Positions 1-8,087 of a stretch of DNA of 64,000 bases are shown one piece after another. The notes beneath the pieces are model-generated. The model had not been told where the DNA came from. It did not search any database and was given only the letters and a program-made list of their open reading frames with translations. Positions within the stretch are counted from its first letter, which is position 1. Every line of letters starts with the position of its first letter. Made by a program: the position numbers and the translations under genes. The stretch spans positions 1 through 64,000 of the forward strand of contig NZ_SJPR01000001.1 in assembly GCF_007859955.1 (NCBI RefSeq). The letters are read 5' to 3'. This DNA comes from Botrimarina colliarenosi. GTDB taxonomy: Bacteria > Planctomycetota > Planctomycetia > Pirellulales > Lacipirellulaceae.

Positions 1-91
1 GGTAGAACGCGTGCCCCGGGCTCGCCGCCAGCTCGCCCGACGGCACGAACAGCTCCCCCTGCGACTCCCGCCGCCGCTTCCCCATCCCCAT
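1..91 (-). CDS. IS1182-family transposase, N-terminal 30 residues only
   Basis: Reading the minus strand from an ATG at 91 gives MGMGKRRRESQGELFVPSGE, continuing LAASPGHAFY to the window edge. The KRRRESQGELFVP start followed by SPGHxFY is typical of IS1182/DDE transposases found in many copies in planctomycete genomes. A second in-frame ATG lies two codons in (85). The catalytic DDE region is outside the window, so whether the element is active cannot be judged. Confidence 0.7.
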   Translation of the reverse strand, partial: MGMGKRRRESQGELFVPSGELAASPGHAFY

Positions 92-180
92 CGCGATCCC
101 TCCGTCGCGTCAACCTAGACGCTCATAGACTAGCGCTATCTCGCCGCGATCGGGAGTGAGAAAATCAACGGGCTGCTAGG
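1..180 (-). mobile_element. End of an IS1182-type insertion sequence (runs off the window)
   Basis: This is the terminal part of an insertion element that extends leftwards out of the window. It contains the start of a transposase gene (1-91) and about 70-90 bp of non-coding end sequence. The right boundary is inferred: integrase similarity on the same strand stops after the residues CRP, whose proline codon is at 180-182, and the few residues after it (LAAR, stop at 165) look like element end sequence. I could not define the terminal inverted repeat or a target duplication because the other end is outside the window. Confidence 0.55.
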
Positions 181-740
181 GGGCGGCAGCCAGTTAGGTA
201 AAGAAAGTCCAGCAGCATGCCAAATGGTTCTTGAGCGTGCTGGCGGATTTGGGCCCACTGACTGGGCGTATAGAAGACATCCCGTCGCTTCCGTTTGGGC
301 TTCACCATGCCGCTGATGGGGTTGGTCGAGAGATACTTTTGCTCCACTGCCCAATTGAGCATCCTCTGGACGATGGCCACCGCGTCATTCTGTGCCGTAG
401 AGCCGATCCCGAGCCCTTCGTGCCAGTCGGCGACCTGCCTCGCTTCTAGGCGTGACGGGCGTAGCTGCCTACCGACCTTGGCGATAAAGAGTTTCAGGTA
501 GTAGCGGTGGCGATTGTAGGTGGCCGGTTTTCGCTTCTTCTGGCACCAATCTAGATAGACCTGAGAGAGGTCGTAGAGCGTCGTCAGCTCGCTTTTGACC
601 CGGCTGGGGTCCGCCATCAGAGCGTAGAACTTCTCGAACGCGGCCTCGCGGTCCTTGCCCAGAGAAATCTGGCGACCCGCGATGGAGCAGTACCAGCTGC
701 TGGTCTGCTTACGGAGAAAGGGTTTGGATTCCCGTGACAC
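165..740 (-). pseudogene. Tyrosine recombinase (phage-type integrase), truncated by IS insertion
   Basis: The 191-residue product has the N-terminal layout of a tyrosine integrase: a basic beta-strand start (FLRKQTSSWYCSIAGRQISLG), a SAM-like core-binding domain at about residues 50-140 (TYNRHRYYLKLFIAKVG, NDAVAIVQRMLNWA), a KPKRKRR linker and the first catalytic segment ending LYLTGCRP. The Arg of TGCRP is the first catalytic arginine. The later K, HxxR, H/W and nucleophilic Tyr are missing because the frame ends three residues after the insertion point. The start is GTG at 740; no in-frame ATG lies just upstream. It lies next to tRNA-Pro, the usual position for an integrase of a tRNA-targeted element. 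The rest of the gene may continue beyond the IS outside the window. Confidence 0.8.
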
Positions 741-745
741 GTTTT

Positions 746-797
746 GGCTCCCATTCGTGCATTGATTCGTGCATCCGACGAATCAATGCTTGGAGCC
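746..797. repeat. Palindrome between integrase and tRNA-Pro
   Basis: GCATTGATTCGT (759-770) and ACGAATCAATGC (778-789) are perfect 12-bp inverted repeats around a 7-nt centre. An outer pair, GGCTCC (747-752) and GGAGCC (792-797), extends the symmetry. It lies just upstream of the integrase start and about 40 bp from the tRNA 3' end. It could be an operator or a recombinase arm/core site, or could form a hairpin. The function is not shown by the sequence. Confidence 0.75.
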
Positions 798-835
798 GGC
801 GGGGGAAAGTCCAGCGTTTCCCCGTGAAAAGATAG

Positions 836-909
836 TCGGGCTGAGAGGATTTGAACCTCCGGCCTCTGCGTCCCGAACGCAGCGCTCTACCAAGCTGAGC
901 TACAGCCCG
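836..909 (-). tRNA. tRNA-Pro (anticodon CGG)
   Basis: The minus strand folds as a full cloverleaf. Acceptor CGGGCTG (909-903) pairs with CAGCCCG, discriminator A is at 836, the D arm is GCTC/GAGC, the anticodon stem CTGCG/CGCAG encloses loop TTCGGGA, and the T arm GGAGG/CCTCT encloses TTCAAAT. The loop gives anticodon CGG, decoding CCG. The C1-G72 pair is typical of tRNA-Pro. CCA is not encoded. The adjoining integrase remnant suggests this tRNA, or sequence near it, was an element attachment site. Confidence 0.95.
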
Positions 910-1115
910 CTAAGCCCCACAGCGTAGCAGGCCGCCCGGGGTCGGCCAAGGTGGTCTTTGGGGCCGTTTGGGGCGAATTATTGGACCCCTTTGCCGGAGC
1001 CTTGGGCCAGAATCCCGCCACCTCGTCCGGCGATGCGGCTGACGCTGGCGTCCCGGTCGGCTAGGCTGGAGGGCTACGGAACAATGAAGGGGCCTTCAAT
1101 CGGACACCGCCGGCC

Positions 1116-3011
1116 TTGCACGCCTATTTGACCGTCCTGACCGGGCCCCGCACGGGGGCGCGATTTCCCTTGCCGCCCCGTGGTGAGACGCTGCTCGGCC
1201 GTGGGGGGGCGTGCCAGGTGGCGCTGCCTGACCCCATCTGCTCGCGGGTCCACGCCCGTATCGTGGCGGAAGGCGAGCACTGGGTTGTCGCCGACCGGGA
1301 GAGCCGCAACGGCACGTACGTCAACGGTCAGAAAGTCAGCGAGGCGGCGCTCGGCGATGGGCATGTGATCCGCATCGGGACCACCGAGTTGGAGTTCCAC
1401 GAGTCGGAGGAGCCCCCCACCGCCGAGGATCAGACCTACGACGGATTCGCGCCTCCCTCGACCCAAACGATCGTCGATGAGCGTCCCGTTGGCAGCGGCG
1501 GCGTCGACGAGACGTCGCTCGACGGCCTGCCGAACGCCGAGCAGGTGAAGGAGCTGATGCTCCTCTACCAGCTCTGTATCAAACTGCTGGGGTCGAGCAG
1601 TTCCGACGAGTTGGTGCAGACCGCCCTCGACCTGCTCAAGGCGCGGACCGGGGCGTCGGTCGTTGGTTTTCTTTGGCCCAGCGACGAGGGCGAACTGCGT
1701 GCGAAGCAGACCTTGCCGTCCGACGCGGCGTCGCTGCTGGCGCTCAGTCCGTCGCTGTCCGAATTGGTGTTCCGTGCGGGCAACGCCGTCTGGGTCGCCA
1801 ACCAAGAGGCGCCAAGCGTCGATCCGTCAGGCACGATAAAGATCGGCGCCTTTGCGGACGCGATCTGCGCCCCGCTGCTGCCGCGTCACGGCCGCGAACG
1901 ACGCGACGAGGCGAAGCCGCTCGGTGCGCTGCACGCCTACCTCGAAGACGGCCGCTTCCGCCAATCCGATTTCGACTTCGTCATCTCCGTGGCGAACCTG
2001 CTCGCCGTGTCGCTCGCTAGGGCGATGGAATGGAACTCGCTGCGGCAGAACTTCGACCGTTTGGTCGCCGCCGCGCCGGGCTACGACGGGCTGATCGGCG
2101 AGAGCGAGCCGATGCTCGAGTTGAAATCGAAGATCGCCCGGGTCGCGACGGCGCGGGGGTCGGTGCTCATCCGCGGAGAGAGTGGCGCCGGCAAGGAGTT
2201 GGTCGCCCGCGCCATCCACCGCGCGAGCCCTCGCTCGGAACGACCGATGGTCTCGGTTAACTGCGCGGCGATCCCGGCCGAGTTGATGGAGAGTCAGCTC
2301 TTCGGGCACAAGACGGGGGCGTTCACCGGGGCCGACCGCGACCACATCGGCTACTTCCAGCAGGCCGACATGGGAACGCTGTTCCTCGACGAGGTAGGCG
2401 AGATGACACCGGCGGGGCAGGCGAAGCTGCTGCGCGTGCTCGAGGGGCACCCCTTCTTGCCAGTCGGGGCGACCGAGCCGATCACGGTCGACGTCCGGGT
2501 GCTCGCCGCCACGAACCAGGACCTGCAGAACTACGTCCGCGACGGGAAGTTCCGCGAGGACCTCTACTACCGGCTCAGTGTTTTTGAACTGCGGCTACCG
2601 GCGCTCCGCGAGCGGGGCAGCGACATCGCCCTGCTGGTCGATTTCTTCTTCGACCACTTCAAGAGCGAGCACGGCCGGCCGGGGCTACGGCTGAGCGCCG
2701 AGGCACGCGAGCGGCTGTTGGGGTACCACTGGCCCGGCAACGTGCGGCAACTCCGCAACGTGATCGACAGCGCCGTCGTGATGGCGGTCGGCCAGGAGAT
2801 CGAGCCGGACGACCTCGCCCTCCGCGACGCGGGCGCCGCCGCTAAACCGTCGGAACGGATCGAGAGCCTCCGCATCGACGACTGGGAACGCAAACTCATC
2901 CTTGAGGCGCTCTCACGCACCAAGGGCGCGGTTCCCGAAGCGGCGAAGCTCTTGGGCATCGGCCGCGCGACCCTCTACCGCAAGGTCGAACAGTACGGCA
3001 TCGACCGTTGA
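1116..3011 (+). CDS. FHA-GAF sigma54-dependent transcriptional activator
   Basis: The product is 631 residues. An FHA domain at about 24-92 (LLGRGG, SRVHARI, SRNGTYVNG) should bind phosphothreonine peptides. A GAF-like sensor follows at about 150-305. An AAA+ sigma54-interaction domain at about 330-560 has Walker A GESGAGKE (about 353), the sigma54-contact loop GAFTGA (about 401) and Walker B LFLDEVGEM. A Fis-type HTH ends the protein (AAKLLGIGRATLYRKVEQYG). GAFTGA is intact, so it should drive RpoN-dependent transcription; the FHA domain implies control by a Ser/Thr kinase. The only plausible start is TTG at 1116: the nearby ATG at 1084 is out of frame and the FHA strand begins right after the TTG. 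No SD is visible. Its target promoter was not found in the window. Confidence 0.9.
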   Translation: MHAYLTVLTGPRTGARFPLPPRGETLLGRGGACQVALPDPICSRVHARIVAEGEHWVVADRESRNGTYVNGQKVSEAALGDGHVIRIGTTELEFHESEEPPTAEDQTYDGFAPPSTQTIVDERPVGSGGVDETSLDGLPNAEQVKELMLLYQLCIKLLGSSSSDELVQTALDLLKARTGASVVGFLWPSDEGELRAKQTLPSDAASLLALSPSLSELVFRAGNAVWVANQEAPSVDPSGTIKIGAFADAICAPLLPRHGRERRDEAKPLGALHAYLEDGRFRQSDFDFVISVANLLAVSLARAMEWNSLRQNFDRLVAAAPGYDGLIGESEPMLELKSKIARVATARGSVLIRGESGAGKELVARAIHRASPRSERPMVSVNCAAIPAELMESQLFGHKTGAFTGADRDHIGYFQQADMGTLFLDEVGEMTPAGQAKLLRVLEGHPFLPVGATEPITVDVRVLAATNQDLQNYVRDGKFREDLYYRLSVFELRLPALRERGSDIALLVDFFFDHFKSEHGRPGLRLSAEARERLLGYHWPGNVRQLRNVIDSAVVMAVGQEIEPDDLALRDAGAAAKPSERIESLRIDDWERKLILEALSRTKGAVPEAAKLLGIGRATLYRKVEQYGIDR

Positions 3012-3019
3012 GGCCGCTC

Positions 3020-4213
3020 TCAACGGCGGCGCCGGCAGGCGGTTAGCACCGCGATCGTGGCCAGGAAAGTCGCCGAGGGTTCTGGCGCCGTCGTGGCCGC
3101 CGGGGATCGTTCTCCGTAGCGGTTGGCCCAGACCTGCCAGTCGGCGGTGGTGAGGGCGCCATCACCATTGCCATCCGAACGCAAGTCGCCGTTGGCGACG
3201 TGGTCTCGGAAGGCGGTGTAGTCGGCGGCGTTCACCACGCCGTCGGCGTTGTAGTCGCCGCTGAAGGTCTCGGGCTGTTGGAAGGTTCGGCCGAAGTTGC
3301 TCGACCAGGTGTCGTAGCCGGCCGTCATTTGGGCGGAGTCGGCGGCGCGAGCGGCGGACGACGTGGCGTCTCGCCAGACGGTGTAGTCGGCGGCATTGAC
3401 GACGCCATCGTCATTGAGATCGCCGGCAAACTCGGCGGGCGCCAACTCGAACTCACACTGACTAAAACCGTTGATCTGGCAGACCGCCAACAGATCGGTT
3501 TGCGTGATCTCCCGCCGCTGGCCCCAGAACCGCCACTTCGACAGCATTGAATCGGGCAGATCGAGGTGCGTCGAATGAATCGGGATGTCGGTCCCCGCGA
3601 AAGGGGCGAGCGTCACGTCGATTTTGCCGTCGCTCGCTTCTTGATTGTAGAAATCCCAACTCGTGAGACCCAGGGCGTGACCAATCTCGTGCAGGGCCGT
3701 CGTGTAGAGATCGATGCTGCTCCGAGACGCCTCGGTGGTCCCGACATACTGTCGCGACACCTCGATCGGCCCCGCGCCCAGGTCGAGGAACGTGCGGTGG
3801 TCGTAGCGGAACTCCTCGTTCACGGTCGGCGTGGGGTCGACGAACATCTTCAGGTCATTCGCCAGGTTGCTGTTGAAGGCGACGCTGCCCGAAAGGGTCC
3901 TGGTCGGCCAGCCGCCGGCTGCGCCCGGGACGTGGTACGCCGCATTGCTCACTAGCGTTGTGTCGTACCATCCGAACGACAGCGTGAAATCGTGCTTGTC
4001 GGGGATCAACGCCTCCCACGCGTCGGCAGCGGCGCGGACGATCGATTCGAGGTCGCCCCCGCCGAGAACCGCGGTTGGCGCGGCGGTCGCCAGCCCAATC
4101 GAGGGAATTCTTTCCCCGTCGGAGGCGAAATTCGTGGTGATCGTCAGAGCGTGCGAAGCGCCCGCGGCCGCAAGGACCACCAGGGCGACCCCGCGTCGAA
4201 TCCAATCTGTCAC
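3020..4213 (-). CDS. Secreted matrixin-like metalloprotease-type protein with dockerin repeats and PEP-CTERM tail
   Basis: The product is 397 residues. A signal peptide (RRGVALVVLAAAGASHA) is followed by a metzincin-like domain with HEIGHALG at 175-182. The third zinc ligand of the HExxHxxGxxH/D consensus would be residue 185, which is Ser, so catalysis is uncertain. After about residue 265 come EF-hand/dockerin-type calcium loops (GDLNDDGVVNAADYTVWRD, then DYNADGVVNAADYTAFRD and a third DGNGDGALTTADW). The C-terminus APEPSATFLATIAVLTACR + RRR is a PEP-CTERM-like sorting signal: motif, hydrophobic stretch, Arg cluster. It should be exported and held at the cell surface. The gene converges on the sigma54 activator with an 8-bp gap. 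Confidence 0.8.
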   Translation of the reverse strand: MTDWIRRGVALVVLAAAGASHALTITTNFASDGERIPSIGLATAAPTAVLGGGDLESIVRAAADAWEALIPDKHDFTLSFGWYDTTLVSNAAYHVPGAAGGWPTRTLSGSVAFNSNLANDLKMFVDPTPTVNEEFRYDHRTFLDLGAGPIEVSRQYVGTTEASRSSIDLYTTALHEIGHALGLTSWDFYNQEASDGKIDVTLAPFAGTDIPIHSTHLDLPDSMLSKWRFWGQRREITQTDLLAVCQINGFSQCEFELAPAEFAGDLNDDGVVNAADYTVWRDATSSAARAADSAQMTAGYDTWSSNFGRTFQQPETFSGDYNADGVVNAADYTAFRDHVANGDLRSDGNGDGALTTADWQVWANRYGERSPAATTAPEPSATFLATIAVLTACRRRR

Positions 4214-4283
4214 TAGTGGCCTTCTCTTCCCTGTGCCTGGCTGTCGTCTCGATGAGGGTTCGCCCGAATCAACCTTGGCGATT

Positions 4284-4297
4284 GCCAGCGCGCTGGC
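4284..4297. promoter_or_regulatory. 14-bp palindrome in a divergent promoter region
   Basis: GCCAGCGCGCTGGC is a perfect palindrome, and weaker symmetry (GATT/GAATC) extends on both sides. It sits in the 293-bp space between the divergently transcribed secreted protease-like gene and the PaaK-like ligase gene, where an operator could serve both. Short GC-rich palindromes arise by chance in this composition. A strong SD-like AGGAGG at about 4460 in the same space has no start codon at useful distance. Confidence 0.3.
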
Positions 4298-4506
4298 GAA
4301 TCCGCAACGGGTTCCGGTCCACTGCGGTTAGCGTCCGGTTTACTGGAGATCGGGGTGGCTGGGAATGAGGATCGCCGAAGATTGCCGGTTACGCAAACTG
4401 CGGGGGCGTTATTTAGGCCTCTTTCCGGGACAATTTGGCCGGTGAGGGCGCGAAGCGGAAAAGGAGGAATTAGCCGGCAACCCGCCGATCGGGCTATGAT
4501 TCGAGG

Positions 4507-5793
4507 ATGCTCGCCAACGCTTCGTCGCCGTACGACCCCTCCTGGGGATGGGATCGTCCTACGCTAGAAACCTTCCAGATCGGACGGCTCAACGAGTTGC
4601 TGGCGGCGGTGACGCCGGCGAGCACGCTCTATCGGCGGAAGCTGGGTGCCGAGGCGCCACGCCTGACTTCTCTCGAAGAGCTCGACTCGCTGCCGATGAC
4701 CAGCAAGGACGAGCTCGTCGCCGCCGCGTCGGCGGGCGAGTGGCTCACGCGGCCGGGGACCGAGTACGTTCGCTTCCACCAGACCAGCGGCACTCGGGGG
4801 GCGCCGATGGCGGTCCCCGACACGGCCGCCGACTGGCGGTGGTGGATGCAGGCGTGGCGGCACCCGCTCGATGCCGCGGGGATCGTGCCGGGCGACCGAG
4901 CGATGCTCGCGTTCTCGTTTGGCCCGTTTGTGGGCTTCTGGAGCGCGTTCGACGCCCTGGTCCAGCGAGGCGTGCAGGCGATCCCCGGTGGCGGGCTCAG
5001 TTCGCTAGGTCGACTCGACCTCATCGAGCGTGCGAACGCCAACCGGTTGTTTTGCACGCCGAGCTATGCGTTGCACCTCGCCGATGAGGGCGCGAAGCGG
5101 GGCGTCGACGTCGCCTCTTTGCCGATCGAGACGGTCGTCGTGGCCGGCGAGCCGGGCGGCAGCCTGCCGGCGACACGCGAACGGATCGCCGCGGCGTGGG
5201 GGGCACGGGTCGTCGATCACGCGGGCGCGACCGAGGTCGGTCCGTGGGGCTTTGGCGACGACCTTTGGAACGACCCGCCGGGACTGCGCGTCGTCGAGTC
5301 GGAGTTCTTGGCCGAGTTCGTGTCGGTCGAGACGGGCCGCCCCGCCGCGTTGGGCGAGCTGGCCCACTTAGTGCTCACCAACTTGGGCCGCTACGGCGCC
5401 CCGGTCCTTCGCTATCGCACGGGCGACCTCGTGCGGCCCGAGTGGCCCACCGACGGACCGTGCCGCTTTGTCCGGTTGCCCGGCGGCGTCCTCGGTCGGG
5501 CGGATGACATGCTCGTGGTCCGCGGCGTCAATGTCTTCCCGTCGTCGATCGAAGAAGTGCTGCGTCGCGTCGAAGGGATCGGCGAGTGGCGCCTCCTTGC
5601 CGAGCGACGCGGCGCGATGGACGAGCTCGTCGTCGAGGTCGAAGAGGCGACGGGCGATGTCGGTCGCGTCGCCGACGCGTTACAGACGGGCCTCGGCCTG
5701 CGGGTCGAGGTGCGAGCCCTTGTGGCGGGGAGTTTGCCGAGGACCGAGCACAAGTCGCGGCGCTTCGTCGATCGGCGTGATCCGAACGCCTAG
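4507..5793 (+). CDS. Phenylacetate-CoA ligase-like adenylate-forming enzyme (PaaK family)
   Basis: The product is 428 residues, the size of PaaK-type ligases, which activate aryl or acyl acids to CoA thioesters through an adenylate. Visible core motifs are the P-loop HQTSGTRGAPM (about 95), DHAGATEVGPWG (about 237), YRTGDLVRPEW (about 303), the hinge GRADDMLVVRGVNVFPSSIEE and the C-terminal GSLPRTEHKSRRF, whose Lys is expected to be the adenylation lysine. The substrate cannot be told from sequence. No paa pathway genes lie nearby; the next gene is DUF971. GAGG directly abuts the ATG, too close to act as an SD. Confidence 0.85.
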   Translation: MLANASSPYDPSWGWDRPTLETFQIGRLNELLAAVTPASTLYRRKLGAEAPRLTSLEELDSLPMTSKDELVAAASAGEWLTRPGTEYVRFHQTSGTRGAPMAVPDTAADWRWWMQAWRHPLDAAGIVPGDRAMLAFSFGPFVGFWSAFDALVQRGVQAIPGGGLSSLGRLDLIERANANRLFCTPSYALHLADEGAKRGVDVASLPIETVVVAGEPGGSLPATRERIAAAWGARVVDHAGATEVGPWGFGDDLWNDPPGLRVVESEFLAEFVSVETGRPAALGELAHLVLTNLGRYGAPVLRYRTGDLVRPEWPTDGPCRFVRLPGGVLGRADDMLVVRGVNVFPSSIEEVLRRVEGIGEWRLLAERRGAMDELVVEVEEATGDVGRVADALQTGLGLRVEVRALVAGSLPRTEHKSRRFVDRRDPNA

Positions 5794-5860
5794 GGCCGCC
5801 CCATCACACTCAGCGAACCGGGTTGCGTCAGCCCCCGGAGTGAACTACCAACGCGTCACC

Positions 5861-6190
5861 ATGTCAGCACCGACCCCGACCGCGATCCACCGCCTCGCCG
5901 ACGACCGTATCCAGATCGATTGGTCGGACGGGGTGCAGCACGTCTTCACCGCCCGGGGGTTGCGCGAAGCGTGCCCCTGCGCGACGTGCCGAGAGAAGCG
6001 TTCGGCGCCGCCGCCCAACCCGATGCAGCTGACGGTCTTGTCATCCGCGGAAGCCCGCCCCCTCACGATCGCCGGGATGCGGCCCGTGGGCGCCTACGCG
6101 TACAACATCGCTTTCAGCGACGGGCACGACTCGGGGCTGTTCACCATGGAACGGCTCCGCGAACTCGGTGCGGCCATAGCGGCGTCTTGA
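5861..6190 (+). CDS. DUF971 (GBBH-like N-terminal domain) protein
   Basis: The product is 109 residues and matches the small DUF971 family, a fold related to the N-terminal zinc-binding domain of gamma-butyrobetaine hydroxylase. The signature is IDWSDGVQHVFTARGLREA, then CPCATCR with closely spaced cysteines, and a C-terminal YNIAFSDGHDSGLFTMERLR block. The ATG at 5861 is chosen because it starts the conserved region; the open frame extends upstream without similarity. In other bacteria this domain is fused or adjacent to Mrp/ApbC iron-sulfur carriers, but not here. Biochemical role unknown. It ends 7 bp from the convergent DUF4340 gene. Confidence 0.85.
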   Translation: MSAPTPTAIHRLADDRIQIDWSDGVQHVFTARGLREACPCATCREKRSAPPPNPMQLTVLSSAEARPLTIAGMRPVGAYAYNIAFSDGHDSGLFTMERLRELGAAIAAS

Positions 6191-6197
6191 AGCGACG

Positions 6198-7976
6198 CTA
6201 TTCGGCTTCGACGGCCGGCGTCGTGGCTTCTTCGACCGTGTCAGCCGCTTCGGCCTCAGGAGCGTCGGCTGCCCCGTCGCCGGTTGCCCCGTCGCCGGTT
6301 GCCCCCTCGTCGGCGCCCTCTTCCATCGGGGCGGCTTCGCTGGCGTCGGTCTCCGCCGCCGCCTCGTCATCGTCGGAGGCGTTCGAGAAGCCGGACAGGT
6401 TGGGCAGTCCCGGGATGCCAGCAGGAGCAGCGGTTGCCGGCTCGTCGTCGTCCCCCTCGGCAGGCTCCTTGGTCTTGATCAACTCTTCGCGGTCGATGGC
6501 GACCTTGTTGTAGACCTCGTCGGAGATGACGTAGTACCAATCGCCGAAGCGGTTGTTGAGCTCTTCGACGCGTTGCTTCGCCGCGGCGACTTTGTCGTCG
6601 TAGGCGTCCTGGTTGCGCTGATTGCGTTGGACGATCGCTTCTCGCTCTCGGGCGGCCGCTTCGGCCTTGGTTTCTTCGCCGTCGGCTTCTTCCGCGGAAG
6701 CTTCTTCCTCGGCGTCCTCTTCCGATGCGTCTTCGGTGACCTCTTCGGAAGGGACTTCCTCCAGTTCGGGCGTCTCGATCATGCCGTCGTTGAAGCGCGC
6801 CATGACAAAGAGGTAGCGATTGACGCCGGGATTGCCGGCTTCGTCATCGGCAGCTTCGTCGGCGGTCTTGACTGGCTGGTCGCCTTCGGACGACAGCTGC
6901 AGCTTGCCGAAGCGGAGGACGTACTCGACGCCATCCTTCTGGGTGACGATCACTTCGCCCTCGGAAGAGAGCACCTCGGTGTCGCCAGCTTCGGTCTTCG
7001 TAGGGGCGAAGCCGCGTTCCATGAGGCTCTGGATGCTGGAGCGGTCCTTGAAGAAGTCGTCTCCCGCCTTCAAGTCGCCCGAGAGGCCGGTTGGCTTCCG
7101 CTCGACGTCGACGATCGTGAGGTTGTCGACGGCGGTCTTGAGCTCGCGGAGGGTCTCCTCATTGAGCTCTTCGTCTTCGCCGAGCGTGAACTCGACATAC
7201 TGTTCGGTATCACGGTCGTAGGTCTTCAGTTCGTGGGGCGACCACTTCGACTCTTGGTCGTCGTAATCGACCGTCAGGTCGGCGCGCGGGTCGAGGGCCA
7301 GGGCGGGGCGGAAACCCTGCATGACGAGCTCGGCCGAGTAGTCTTTCACTTCAACGCGGGCGATGTCGAAGGCGCTGATCTTCAACAGGTCGTCCTCGAT
7401 CCAATCCTCGAACTTCGTCGAGAACTTCGACGGATCGATAGCGACGACGTAGACCACGTCCTGCGTCGGTTTGCGGACGAAGCGTTGATTCTCCGTGTCT
7501 TTGACTTCCTTGCCGACAATCACGTCGACCAGCGTTTCGCCCCCGCCCGACTCGAGCGTTACGCGGGCGCCGACGCCCGTCTGCCCGACCTCCAGCGAGG
7601 ACGACGGCTCGACAACGCCAAACTCGGCGTGGTCGGCTGCCGACTGCGAAGCGATCGCCAGGATCTCGAGGTCCACCACACCGGTCGAAGCCTCGGCCAT
7701 TTGCCGCTCGGCGTCGGCCGGGTAGCCCCCCTTGCTCGGGATGCTCCAGACGCCGTTCTCTTCGGCGACTTCAAACTCTCGGAGCGTGGCGGTCTCTTCG
7801 TCGAAGCGGACAATCCGCATCAACTTGGCTTCCTCGCTCTCAAAGGAGGCGAAGAGCGGCTGGCCGATCAGGTCATCGACTTGGTAGGTCACGTCGGTAG
7901 GACGCGACCAGCTCGCGGCCATCACCGAGCCGATGGCGGCGGCGAGGAACAGGAGCGTTTGGGTGCTTTCCTTCAT
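6198..7976 (-). CDS. DUF4340 domain protein, last gene of a Gld-type ABC operon
   Basis: The product is 592 residues with an N-terminal membrane anchor (QTLLFLAAAIGSVMAAS). It then has DUF4340-type sequence, including LVDVIVGKEV and RFVRKPTQDVVYVVAID. The C-terminal third is very acidic and low in complexity (Glu/Ala-rich at about 395-430) and ends with short GATGDGATGDGA repeats. DUF4340 proteins usually follow gldA-gldFG type genes and are thought to work on the periplasmic side of that ABC system. The order here, ATPase then permease/GldG fusion then DUF4340, all on the minus strand, fits one operon. The substrate is unknown. Confidence 0.8.
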   Translation of the reverse strand: MKESTQTLLFLAAAIGSVMAASWSRPTDVTYQVDDLIGQPLFASFESEEAKLMRIVRFDEETATLREFEVAEENGVWSIPSKGGYPADAERQMAEASTGVVDLEILAIASQSAADHAEFGVVEPSSSLEVGQTGVGARVTLESGGGETLVDVIVGKEVKDTENQRFVRKPTQDVVYVVAIDPSKFSTKFEDWIEDDLLKISAFDIARVEVKDYSAELVMQGFRPALALDPRADLTVDYDDQESKWSPHELKTYDRDTEQYVEFTLGEDEELNEETLRELKTAVDNLTIVDVERKPTGLSGDLKAGDDFFKDRSSIQSLMERGFAPTKTEAGDTEVLSSEGEVIVTQKDGVEYVLRFGKLQLSSEGDQPVKTADEAADDEAGNPGVNRYLFVMARFNDGMIETPELEEVPSEEVTEDASEEDAEEEASAEEADGEETKAEAAAREREAIVQRNQRNQDAYDDKVAAAKQRVEELNNRFGDWYYVISDEVYNKVAIDREELIKTKEPAEGDDDEPATAAPAGIPGLPNLSGFSNASDDDEAAAETDASEAAPMEEGADEGATGDGATGDGAADAPEAEAADTVEEATTPAVEAE

Positions 7977-8087
7977 GGTCGCTTCGACTTGTGGAAGGCT
8001 TTTCCGTGTGATGGGTTTGGTGAGCTAGGTTCTTCATCTCCCCTCAGGGGGGAGGGAGTCGTCTCTGCTTACGCGCTGATCGCGGGC

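Noticed and set aside
4355..4567. Small plus-strand ORF near a strong AGGAGG
   Set aside because: The SD-like site is inside the frame, not before its start, and the frame runs into the PaaK-like gene in another phase with no similarity.
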